The notes under the pieces: generated by a model
Databases searched by the model: none
Told to the model about the DNA's origin: nothing
What the model saw: only the letters and a program-made list of their open reading frames with translations
Program-made: the position numbers and the translations under genes
Shown: piece by piece, positions 1 to 6,247 of the stretch
How the letters are laid out: each line of letters begins with the position of its first letter
Position numbering within the stretch: the stretch's first letter is position 1
Assembly (NCBI GenBank): GCA_030672555.1
Contig: DAOVGD010000022.1
Coordinates: 1 to 15,324 of the forward strand
Direction of reading: 5' to 3'
Origin: Desulfobacterales bacterium
Lineage (GTDB): Bacteria > Desulfobacterota > Desulfobacteria > Desulfobacterales > C00003106
DNA length: 15,324 nucleotides

Positions 1-995
1 ATAGGGAAAAAATTTAAGTACTTGTTATAGGTGGCTACTCCGACCAGATCTATCGCCTTCTCCTTGTTGTTGACGAGATTTTCATACCATGCCATCAAAG
101 TCGGTTTGTAGTCATCAACTGAATCGTGGGTAATTTTAAACCCTGCTTGCTCCGCTGCATGCAGGTGAAATGAATGAGTCGCGAGTGATGAACCGGGGAA
201 AATGAGTTGACCAAGGACCATTGAGACAGGACGTTCTTCCTTCTCGAGGGAAAAAAACTGCTGCACGAGTTTTCCGCCGGGTTTCAAGGCACTGTATAAT
301 TTCTGCAAGAAGCCAAGTATTTCATTCGGTCTTACGTGCTCCATTGCGCCGATCGAAAAGATTTTGTCATACGATGCCTCTTGGTATGACACGGTGATAA
401 AATTCGTAAGGGAGACGTTAAACCCAAGCTCTGACTTGATGTAAGCCAATTGTTGTCTGGAGAGTGTGTAGCCGAACAAATTATTTTTGTCTCCGGTTAC
501 CTTATATATGCACTTAAGCATTGAACCCCATCCGCACCCTAAGTCAAGGGTCTTCTCCCCGGCCTTGGGGTTTAACAGGGCCAAGATAAGCTGGGCCTTG
601 TTTCTTTGGGCATCCTCCAGCGTCTCCGTCTCTGAAAGAAAGTGGGCACAGCTGTAAAGCATGTCCTTATCAAGAAACAACTTGTAGAAAGCGTTTGAGA
701 TATCGTAATGCGATTCAATACCAACGGAATGGTCTTGGGCTAGCATGGCTCCCAAAATACGCCTTCTTACAAAATCAGGCGGATAATTCCTTGCCACAAA
801 CTCTATCATCGGATTCTTGGGTTGAGTCCAAAACGTCCAATTTTCAACAGGGTCAAGAGGAACCTCTGAGCTCATTCTATACTGCGCTATGCTGTAAAGG
901 GGTCCATGGGTGAGGGTATTAAGTAAAGTTCGGAAGAGCCGAACCAAGCCGTGTGTAGAACTATGCGGAGTTTGAGATGCGCTCATTGAGCTCAT
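1..995 (-). CDS. Cyclopropane-fatty-acyl-phospholipid synthase-like SAM methyltransferase, 3' end outside window
   Basis: A minus-strand reading frame is open from the ATG at 995 to the left edge (331 codons; stop not in window). AGGAGGA lies 5 nt before this ATG; a second in-frame ATG is three codons in. The protein shows the CFA synthase (CMAS) layout: a leader of about 85 residues, YSCAHF around Cys116, the SAM-binding motif LDLGCGWG near residue 150, EHV with Glu219, an LKPGG turn, and DYKPTLMAWYEN with Tyr296. Cys, Glu and Tyr match active-site residues of E. coli CFA synthase. The HTI motif after LKPGG, whose His helps bind bicarbonate, is replaced by QFF (Gln246). The family moves a methyl or methylene group from SAM to lipid acyl double bonds at the membrane. 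The fold is clear; the exact lipid product is uncertain because of the changed motif. Confidence 0.85.
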   Translation of the reverse strand, partial: MSSMSASQTPHSSTHGLVRLFRTLLNTLTHGPLYSIAQYRMSSEVPLDPVENWTFWTQPKNPMIEFVARNYPPDFVRRRILGAMLAQDHSVGIESHYDISNAFYKLFLDKDMLYSCAHFLSETETLEDAQRNKAQLILALLNPKAGEKTLDLGCGWGSMLKCIYKVTGDKNNLFGYTLSRQQLAYIKSELGFNVSLTNFITVSYQEASYDKIFSIGAMEHVRPNEILGFLQKLYSALKPGGKLVQQFFSLEKEERPVSMVLGQLIFPGSSLATHSFHLHAAEQAGFKITHDSVDDYKPTLMAWYENLVNNKEKAIDLVGVATYNKYLNFFP

Positions 996-1197
996 CGACA
1001 TCCTCCTTCAATCGGGGTTAAAAGAATGGGAAAAAACGGCTTCATTAGCAGACTGTTGAAAATAGGGTTACGAGAGGAATAAAAAGTCAAGTCTTGTAAT
1101 TCTATGCAGAAAGCAATAGGATTTTGCTAAGTTAGCAGCATTTGTTTTTCGCTGTTTTATCATCAAGAATGGGAACTTACGTGTGAAAAGATTTATT

Positions 1198-1415
1198 TAT
1201 AATACAATAGATTATGCGGTTTGAGTTTGTCAATAAGGCATTTCCTGTTTTCATACCGGAGTTTTTCCTATTTTGGGAAGAAAATTCTCTTAACGAGTGA
1301 AAAGTAGGCCGGAGACCATTCACAGACCGCCTCATGCATGTCATTACAGGTAGGTCTTATGCTATTGCAAAATCTCAAATTTTTCCGCCCGCTCTATCGA
1401 GAGTTTTTTTATTTT
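1198..1415 (+). other. Intergenic signals before mltG: -10-like box, hairpins, T-tract
   Basis: The 517-base gap between the divergent CFA-like gene and mltG has no convincing protein gene. On the plus strand TATAAT occurs at 1198-1203, without a good -35. Downstream there is a hairpin at 1324-1357 (AGACC with GGTCT, plus CCT with AGG). Then a short stem CTCT-ATCG-AGAG ends at about 1405 and is followed by seven T, an A and seven T. This could be a small transcript with a weak terminator, or an attenuated leader of mltG. The stem before the T-tract is only 4-5 bp, so confidence is low. Confidence 0.25.
1204..1233 (-). promoter_or_regulatory. Putative sigma70 promoter for the CFA-like gene
   Basis: On the minus strand TTGACA (1228-1233) is followed after 18 nt by TATTGT (1204-1209). 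It would give a leader of about 200 nt before the ATG at 995. The -35 is perfect and the -10 is weak (4 of 6), so this is only a candidate. Confidence 0.35.
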
Positions 1416-1521
1416 TTTATCCTGTCTAACAAAGGAGGGAGTACTTGCCGATTATTAACAAGTATAGTAGATAAAAAGTAGGCGACGTAATAAAAAACCT
1501 ATTCTTTTTAACTTGTTTATT

Positions 1522-2526
1522 ATGTTAAAAAAAGCGACTGGTCTTATAATTGTAATTCTCCTTGTGGTAGGAGGGCTCACGGTTGGTTCATATGTAATCT
1601 TGAATCAATACGGCAATACCCCTATTTCCGACCTAAAAAGGGATGTAATTATCCAAATCCGTTCCGGTCAAAGTTTCCGGGATACTGTAAAACAACTCAC
1701 GGACTCGGGATTATTACATAATTCCAAAAAGTTCAGGCTCCTTGCCCGGATTAGAAGGTTGGACACCAAAATACAGGCAGGGGAGTATAACATCTCCTCC
1801 CGTATAACTCCAAATGAGCTTCTGAACAACTTAAGCACAGGAAAAACAATTCTTTATAGCGTTACAATACCTGAGGGATATAACGTGTACCAGATCGGGA
1901 ACCTGTTGGAAAATAAAGAGGTTCTGGATAGTGAAGTGTTTGTTGCAGCAGCTCTGTCTTCCGCACGAGCCCGAAAAGCAGGTATTGAGGGGAACTCGTT
2001 TGAAGGATATCTTTTCCCTGATACCTATCGATTCCCCAAAGTTATAGATGCTGATACAGTGCTAAAGGCCATGACAAACCGGTTCCGTGAAGTGTTTATT
2101 CCGGAATGGGAAAAAAGAGCTGGTTCGATACGATTCTCACTCCATGAGGTGGTTACTCTTGCCTCAATTGTAGAAAAAGAGACAGGCGACCCTTCAGAAA
2201 GACCACTTATTGCGGCAGTTTTTTTGAATCGTCTGAAGCGGGGCATGCGTCTTGAGAGCGACCCTACGGTTATCTACGGTATAGAGGATTTTAACGGAAA
2301 TCTAACCCGTAAAGACCTCGTAACATATACACCTTACAATACATACAGAATCAAAGGCTTACCCCCTGGACCTATTTCCAATCCAGGGTTAGACTCATTA
2401 AAATCAATCCTCAACCCAAAAGATAAACAATATCTCTACTTTGTCTCCAAAAATAACGGCACCCACTACTTTTCCCGGACCATAAAAGAACATAACAGGG
2501 CGGTCACGAGGTATCAAAAAAGATAG
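1522..2526 (+). CDS. mltG: Endolytic murein transglycosylase MltG
   Basis: This is a YceG/MltG-family enzyme, a single-pass inner-membrane protein that cuts nascent glycan strands in the periplasm and is thought to set their length. From the ATG at 1522 it has 334 residues, close to E. coli MltG (340). Residues 6-28 form one hydrophobic membrane segment after a short basic N-terminus. A LysM-like region follows, then the catalytic domain with GYLFPDTYRFP, ASIVEKET, LESDPTVIYG and ISNPG. The catalytic Glu falls at residue 218, the same number as in E. coli. A TTG at 1513 is in frame, but neither start has a clear ribosome-binding site; an in-frame stop at 1468-1470 limits the choice to these two. 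It stands alone, in the opposite direction to both neighbours, and no folate or thymidylate-kinase neighbour is present. Confidence 0.95.
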   Translation: MLKKATGLIIVILLVVGGLTVGSYVILNQYGNTPISDLKRDVIIQIRSGQSFRDTVKQLTDSGLLHNSKKFRLLARIRRLDTKIQAGEYNISSRITPNELLNNLSTGKTILYSVTIPEGYNVYQIGNLLENKEVLDSEVFVAAALSSARARKAGIEGNSFEGYLFPDTYRFPKVIDADTVLKAMTNRFREVFIPEWEKRAGSIRFSLHEVVTLASIVEKETGDPSERPLIAAVFLNRLKRGMRLESDPTVIYGIEDFNGNLTRKDLVTYTPYNTYRIKGLPPGPISNPGLDSLKSILNPKDKQYLYFVSKNNGTHYFSRTIKEHNRAVTRYQKR

Positions 2527-2540
2527 GTGGTGTATAAATG

Positions 2541-2572
2541 TAAAAAGCCGGATAGCAGAAAGCTAACCGGCT
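2541..2572 (-). terminator. Rho-independent terminator of the tRNA-Met unit
   Basis: On the minus strand, 8 nt after the CCA end of tRNA-Met, a hairpin forms: AGCCGG pairs with CCGGCT and an inner TAGC pairs with GCTA across an A/A mismatch (2546-2572). It runs straight into a T-tract (2541-2546 read on the minus strand). It also lies 19 nt past the mltG stop; on that strand no T-run follows, so it works best for the tRNA. Confidence 0.75.
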
Positions 2573-2580
2573 GATTATCT

Positions 2581-2657
2581 TGGTGGCGATGCAGGGATTT
2601 GAACCCCGGACACTACGGATATGAGCCGTATGCTCTAACCGACTGAGCTACATCGCC
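2581..2657 (-). tRNA. tRNA-Met(CAU), elongator type
   Basis: The cloverleaf is complete on the minus strand: acceptor GGCGATG pairs with CATCGCC, the D-arm is GCTC/GAGC, the anticodon stem is TACGG/CCGTA with loop CTCATAT (anticodon CAT), and the T-arm carries TTCAAAT. Discriminator A and an encoded CCA follow. The stem lacks the three G-C pairs of initiator tRNA and the first pair is G-C, so it is not tRNA-fMet. It resembles bacterial elongator tRNA-Met more than the lysidine-modified tRNA-Ile(CAU), but the sequence alone does not fully exclude the latter. Confidence 0.93.
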
Positions 2658-2673
2658 ATAATCTTGAATTAAA

Positions 2674-3255
2674 TCATGAACCATCTTCCAGGAGACGCTC
2701 AGGGTGGGTATATATATCAGAACTACTCGGAGTTTTCAAGGGGGGTAATTCCTTGGTAGTATCTACCCCACGCCCAAAAATCTTTTGATTAATCTCCGTG
2801 ACAAACTCATTTATTGTCGGCATTACCGTATCCATCCCCTTGCTTTGATTATAAATAGTCACGGGAGGGGCCTGGTTTTGGATATCAACCAACCTTGCGT
2901 CTATACTGATATTCTCCCCAATGACGGTCAAGCTACCAAACAGTACGTAATGTGCTCCTAATTTTTCTCCGATGGAACGAGCGCTTTTTTCATCGATCTC
3001 ACCTGATATCCCCTTTAACGCCTCTTGTGTTCTGTACTTATCGACAATGATCACCTTTCCTTCCCAAGCCAATCGGGAGGTAAGCATATCGCTAAGGCCT
3101 TCCCTCAAATAGGTCAAGTCCTCAGCAGCGTTTATCTTGAAAGGCAAAATAACAACCTTTGAAGGTGTGCCGGCCAGAGAATAGCCAATATGCGCCAAAA
3201 GGAGCCAGGCAAGCCCTACGCAAATAAGCGTACTGTAATAAGTCTTTTTTTTCAT
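2674..3255 (-). CDS. Exported TolB-N-like (FlgO/CsgG-type fold) protein, short form
   Basis: From the ATG at 3255 it encodes 193 residues. A basic start and hydrophobic core end with a likely signal-peptidase I site near residue 29 (SLA-GT), so it should be periplasmic or outer-membrane associated. VVILPF (34-39), then REGLSDMLTSRL, VIIVDK and AHYVLFGSLT (101-110) follow the pattern of TolB N-terminal/FlgO-like domains that begin larger lipoprotein or beta-propeller proteins in deltaproteobacteria. Here nothing follows that domain except a Pro/Ser-rich tail of about 30 residues, so it is either a stand-alone form or a shortened relative. There is no lipobox Cys. A TTG at 3291 could extend it by 12 residues, but it would put a basic stretch before the signal peptide. 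The stop lies 16 nt from tRNA-Met, which may be co-transcribed. The function is unknown. Confidence 0.75.
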   Translation of the reverse strand: MKKKTYYSTLICVGLAWLLLAHIGYSLAGTPSKVVILPFKINAAEDLTYLREGLSDMLTSRLAWEGKVIIVDKYRTQEALKGISGEIDEKSARSIGEKLGAHYVLFGSLTVIGENISIDARLVDIQNQAPPVTIYNQSKGMDTVMPTINEFVTEINQKIFGRGVDTTKELPPLKTPSSSDIYTHPERLLEDGS

Positions 3256-3307
3256 GATCGTAGAGAGACCTTTGGTGCGTGGCGATATCAATTTTCCGAA
3301 AAAAAGT

Positions 3308-3337
3308 AATATACAATTGTCAAGAAGGTTCCGTCAA
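3308..3337 (-). promoter_or_regulatory. Putative sigma70 promoter of the TolB-like gene
   Basis: On the minus strand TTGACG (3332-3337) and TATATT (3308-3313) are 18 nt apart, placing a start near 3301 and a leader of about 45 nt before the ATG at 3255. The overlap with a second TTGACA inside the spacer is noted; that copy has no well-spaced -10. Confidence 0.55.
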
Positions 3338-3399
3338 GAACAAACAAATCAAGAAAATTCTTTTTTCAAAAGGCATCTTATAGCTGTTCCACTAAAGCG

Positions 3400-3428
3400 T
3401 TGACGATGGGTTTATGAAATGTTATAAA
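3400..3428 (+). promoter_or_regulatory. Putative sigma70 promoter of the tRNA-Ser pair
   Basis: TTGACG (3400-3405) and TATAAA (3423-3428) are separated by 17 nt, five of six matches in each box. Transcription would start near 3435, about 85 nt before the first tRNA-Ser. A further AT-rich dyad, TTGTATATAACAA, sits just downstream of the -10. Confidence 0.6.
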
Positions 3429-3500
3429 TCAAAAAGTTTTGTATATAACAATGCTCTTTCAGAACATGTATCAATTGTTACACGTTATAGGTTAATTGTA

Positions 3501-3516
3501 TCCCGCTTTAGCGGGA
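3501..3516 (+). repeat. Short palindrome TCCCGC-TTTA-GCGGGA
   Basis: A 6-bp perfect stem with a 4-nt loop lies 5 nt before tRNA-Ser(UGA). The same stem, with different loops, occurs at 13611-13626 and, lengthened by a base pair or two, at 13563-13580 and 13638-13654, so it belongs to a dispersed family rather than to the tRNA. Confidence 0.7.
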
Positions 3517-3520
3517 TCGT

Positions 3521-3606
3521 GGAGGGATGGCCGAGTGGTTGAAGGCGGCGGTCTTGAAAACCGTTGAGCGAAAGCTCCGTGGGTTCGAATCCTACTCCCT
3601 CCGCCA
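3521..3606 (+). tRNA. tRNA-Ser(UGA)
   Basis: Acceptor GGAGGGA pairs with TCCCTCC. The anticodon stem GCGGT/ACCGT holds the loop CTTGAAA with anticodon TGA. The long class II variable arm (GAGC-GAAA-GCTC) and discriminator G are typical of serine tRNAs, and the T-arm is GTGGG-TTCGAAT-CCTAC. CCA is encoded. Confidence 0.97.
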
Positions 3607-3625
3607 GAAAAAATAATAAAATCGC

Positions 3626-3718
3626 GGAGAGATGGCCGAGCTGGCTGAAGGCGCTCGCCTGCTAAGCGAGTGTAGGGGGAAACTTCTACCGAGGGTTCGA
3701 ATCCCTCTCTCTCCGCCA
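3626..3718 (+). tRNA. tRNA-Ser(GCU)
   Basis: Acceptor GGAGAGA pairs with TCTCTCC. The anticodon stem CTCGC/GCGAG encloses CTGCTAA with anticodon GCT. A long class II variable arm, the T-arm GAGGG-TTCGAAT-CCCTC, discriminator G and encoded CCA complete it. It starts 19 nt after tRNA-Ser(UGA), so the two probably share one transcript. No clear terminator hairpin is seen after it. Confidence 0.97.
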
Positions 3719-3782
3719 CTCTTTCTCTCGAGACCTTTCATCCACTCTTGACACATCTATATTTTTAGCCTACCACTTATAA

Positions 3783-3839
3783 TGGTTTCGTAAGAAGTCC
3801 ATTTTGTTCATTTCATGAGCATTTTGGACGCACTTGAGG
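3783..3839 (-). repeat. Partial copy of the TCGTAAAAAGTC dispersed element
   Basis: This stretch matches, with few changes, the reverse complement of the right part of the complete element at 12133-12223: the terminal TTCGTAAGAAGTCC, then CATTTTGTTC, TTCATGAGCATTTTGG and CGCACTT. The other half and its terminal repeat are missing. Confidence 0.75.
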
Positions 3840-3855
3840 CCCTGGTGTCCAGGGG

Positions 3856-4004
3856 GTATTGGAGTAATGGAGTGGTGGAGTACTGGAAGGCCGGAAAGCC
3901 GATGTCTTCTGCCGGCAATGAATGCAGAAAGCTCTCGGGATTTCAATATATTCTCTCTAAGATATAGATCACCACTCCAGTACTCCAATACTCCATTACT
4001 CCTG
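3856..4004. repeat. Inverted-repeat element built of GGAGTANTGGAGT motifs
   Basis: The left arm (about 3859-3888) repeats GGAGTAATGGAGT, then TGGAGTACTGGA. The right arm (about 3975-4002) holds the reverse complement with about two mismatches over 27 bases. The centre (about 85 bases) has no clear structure. Reading frames on both strands, rich in Tyr-Trp-Ser, come from the repeat and are not genes. Such repeats are common intergenic filler in deltaproteobacterial genomes. Confidence 0.75.
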
Positions 4005-4031
4005 ATAACTACTCAAGGCTGAACCAATAGA

Positions 4032-4057
4032 CTCTGACCACGCCCAGAGGACGTGGC
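4032..4057 (+). promoter_or_regulatory. Possible H-type pseudoknot in the leader of the SLOG gene
   Basis: CTCTG (4032-4036) can pair with CAGAG (4045-4049), while CCACG (4038-4042) can pair with CGTGG (4052-4056). The two stems interleave, so they would form a compact pseudoknot about 27 nt before the start codon, followed by CTTTTCAGTTTT. It could instead be a single hairpin with a weak T-tract acting as a terminator for tRNA read-through. No known riboswitch consensus is recognised. Confidence 0.35.
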
Positions 4058-4083
4058 TTTTCAGTTTTAAATCTAGGGTGCGT

Positions 4084-5910
4084 ATGAACTCAATAAATCA
4101 GACTGTATCTTTAAATGAAAGTCCTGACTGCGAAATAGAAGAAATCGTTGAGACGAACACAGAAGAAGTAACTGCAATCGTATCCGCACATCTTTCAGAT
4201 GAGCAGTTGGATTATTTCAATCGAAATATAGAATACCTGACCACAGATTTGCACAGCACAAAGGCACGGCTGGGGATCAACCAGGAAAAACTTGGTGATT
4301 TTGTATTTGAAGGGAATAAGATATCGTACACGGCAAGGTTCTGGTTCTATATCCCGGAATACTCTTCGGGACTTAGCATAGATCAATTGATGACCCCGGG
4401 CCTCAAGGCCGGGAAAATCTATTTAAAAAACCCAAAACTAAGATATACCGCCTCGGAATTGATCAATCTGATTTGTAACCGGACAATTATCGTGCCCAAA
4501 GGGACAAAGGTATTGGAAGAAGGGATACTCTCGGTACCGGTGATGCCCTTTGTCCATTTACCAAATCCTAAGGTCCTCACTGCCGACTATCTTAAGGCCG
4601 CGGTAATGAAGGTGATTCCCCGCGAGGACCTCTATTTCGCCCAGCCTGAGCACAAGGTGGACCGGGTTGTTATCCCCGAAGGAAGCGGGGTAATCTCGCA
4701 CACAACCCTCTTTACGCAAAGCAATGAGATATATATCCTTGACGCCGAACACACTGACGCGCGTGTGGGGAGCAAACATACCAATGGAATTATCTACCTT
4801 GAATTCATGGGCGGCAAAAAAGATGTTGTTAAAGAGGAAATTCATATAGAGGTCTTCAAGCCGGCGCCCTTGCAGAATACGGCCAAAAGGGAGTTCTATA
4901 TTGACCTGCACTCCCCTGCCCTCGACAGACTATACAAGAAAGATCTCCTCAATGAGGACAATATTGCGGTAGACAACAATGGCAAGAGAGAAAGAATAAT
5001 CAATCTCCATGGGAAAAAATTCGATTGCCTGTTAAAGTCGCTTAAGCCGAATTCCTCCTTAATATTGAAAAACTTTCCGAACCGACTCCTTGCGTCCTAC
5101 CTGATTGTTGCAGCAGATCTCGGCCTGATAGGCAATTTGACCTTCAAAAAGGCGCCTGAGGAGGATTATTTTTTCAGTTCTTACGATCTCGCCTTTATGG
5201 ACAAACTCCAGGACATGGGAGTCAAGATTTACTGGAAAAACAATATCCAGGGGGATCTTGTGCTCCACAACAAGTTTTTTATGCGCTCCTCGGTTATTCC
5301 CTCATTCAATGAAGCCTTTAACTCGAGAAAGTTTGCAGCAATTTACGGGACAGCAGGAGACGTTGACAGTGAAACAGAAAAAGAGATCGTAGACAGCGTC
5401 AAGTCTTTTAAGGAGTTTCACGGCGGTATATGCGGAATTCTGACAGGAGGGAGTGCGGGGAGCATCATGTCCTTTGTATCTGAAACTACCCAGTCGCTCG
5501 GTATGCTCACCGGCGCAGTCTATTGGAAGATCCCGGGAGTCGATTTTTATCCCCATGTCGATTTTGCCGCTTATCTGGGTAGAAACGACCTTTTGGAAAG
5601 ACAGGAGATACTTTCCGATACAACCGAGGCGGACATCTATTTCAGAGGCGGGGTGGGGACCAATTTGGAAAACGCTATTACTTTTGTAAAAAAGAAGCTT
5701 GGTATCGGCTATTACAAGCCTCAAATCTTTGTAGGAGACTTTTACAGTCCTCTCAAAGACTGGCTGAACCATCTGGCATCAGAAGGAACAGTCGATCCAA
5801 GGATCTTCAATAGCTGTTATTTTATTGAACATGGAAATGAAATCTTCAAGACCCTCTGTCACCATTTCGGGTCAGAAGATAAGATGGTATGTGAAATAAC
5901 TTCAAGATAA
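4084..5910 (+). CDS. Large protein with C-terminal LOG/SLOG nucleotide-binding domain; N-terminal region unrecognised
   Basis: From the ATG at 4084 the protein has 608 residues; a GTG at 4078 adds two. An AGGG 5 nt upstream favours the ATG. Residues about 417-600 look like the LOG (lysine-decarboxylase-like, SLOG superfamily) Rossmann domain: an AIYGTAGD opening strand, ILTGGSAGSIM (GGSAG at 455-459), LLERQEIL and RGGVGTNLENA (522-532). The last keeps the GGxGTxxE signature of LOG enzymes, which release ribose 5-phosphate from nucleoside monophosphates. The usual Pro before GG is Arg, and the Lys of the RK pair is Gln, so activity is uncertain. Residues 1-415 have mixed alpha/beta character with no signal peptide or membrane segment and match nothing I know. 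The gene has no co-directional close neighbour. It could be a nucleotide hydrolase or a ligand-binding sensor. Confidence 0.8.
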   Translation: MNSINQTVSLNESPDCEIEEIVETNTEEVTAIVSAHLSDEQLDYFNRNIEYLTTDLHSTKARLGINQEKLGDFVFEGNKISYTARFWFYIPEYSSGLSIDQLMTPGLKAGKIYLKNPKLRYTASELINLICNRTIIVPKGTKVLEEGILSVPVMPFVHLPNPKVLTADYLKAAVMKVIPREDLYFAQPEHKVDRVVIPEGSGVISHTTLFTQSNEIYILDAEHTDARVGSKHTNGIIYLEFMGGKKDVVKEEIHIEVFKPAPLQNTAKREFYIDLHSPALDRLYKKDLLNEDNIAVDNNGKRERIINLHGKKFDCLLKSLKPNSSLILKNFPNRLLASYLIVAADLGLIGNLTFKKAPEEDYFFSSYDLAFMDKLQDMGVKIYWKNNIQGDLVLHNKFFMRSSVIPSFNEAFNSRKFAAIYGTAGDVDSETEKEIVDSVKSFKEFHGGICGILTGGSAGSIMSFVSETTQSLGMLTGAVYWKIPGVDFYPHVDFAAYLGRNDLLERQEILSDTTEADIYFRGGVGTNLENAITFVKKKLGIGYYKPQIFVGDFYSPLKDWLNHLASEGTVDPRIFNSCYFIEHGNEIFKTLCHHFGSEDKMVCEITSR

Positions 5911-5915
5911 AAAAG

Positions 5916-6232
5916 TCAGTTGATTGTTGTCAGTTTTCCGTGACTTTCAGAAAAAGATTTTGGTTTTTGGATATGGCACGTTTAAGAAAATTCGAAATCC
6001 GAATATCGAAATTCGAAACAAATCCGAAATCCAAATATCAAATTCTCAAAACGTTATTCAATCTTACGCAGTACTGTATTCTTTGCGAATCAAGAGTTCA
6101 ACCTTCCAAATCATATCGTTTCGGATTTTGAGTTTTGGTCATTTGAAATTGCTTCGAATTTCGTGCTTCGGATTTCGAAATTATTAACCTACATTTGGGA
6201 AGAAACCGACAAACGACTGACAACAACTAACG
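5916..6232. repeat. Large inverted-repeat element (TTCGAAATCCGAA / TTGTTGTCAGT type)
   Basis: The whole 337-base gap between the convergent SLOG and purF genes is an imperfect inverted repeat. Outer arms carry TTGTTGTCAGT (5926-5936, and reversed near 6217-6227). Inner arms of about 65 bases carry AATTCGAAATCCGAA-type motifs (from about 5991, and reversed to about 6181) and both end in a CAAAACG/CGTTTCGG motif. Open frames here come from the low-complexity repeat. No terminator with a clean T-tract is seen for either gene, though the structured transcript might serve as one. Confidence 0.75.
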
Positions 6233-6247
6233 GGCATCCCCCATTCA

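Noticed and set aside
3492..3719. Minus-strand frame starting MAEREGFEPS across both serine tRNAs
   Set aside because: It is the antisense of two tRNA-Ser genes, a well-known source of false gene calls.
3748..3783. TTGACA and TATAAT as a promoter for the SLOG gene
   Set aside because: The boxes are 24 nt apart, too far for a normal sigma70 promoter.
3770..4022. Overlapping frames on both strands rich in Tyr, Trp and Ser
   Set aside because: They are translations of the GGAGTANTGGAGT inverted repeat, lack ribosome-binding sites and mirror each other.
4084..5910. SLOG-domain protein as part of an anti-phage nucleotide-signalling system
   Set aside because: No cyclase, nuclease, membrane effector or other defence gene lies beside it; neighbours are tRNAs and housekeeping genes.
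5924..6187. Plus-strand frames in the purF/SLOG gap
   Set aside because: They are translations of the low-complexity TTCGAAATCCGAA repeat and have no start signals.
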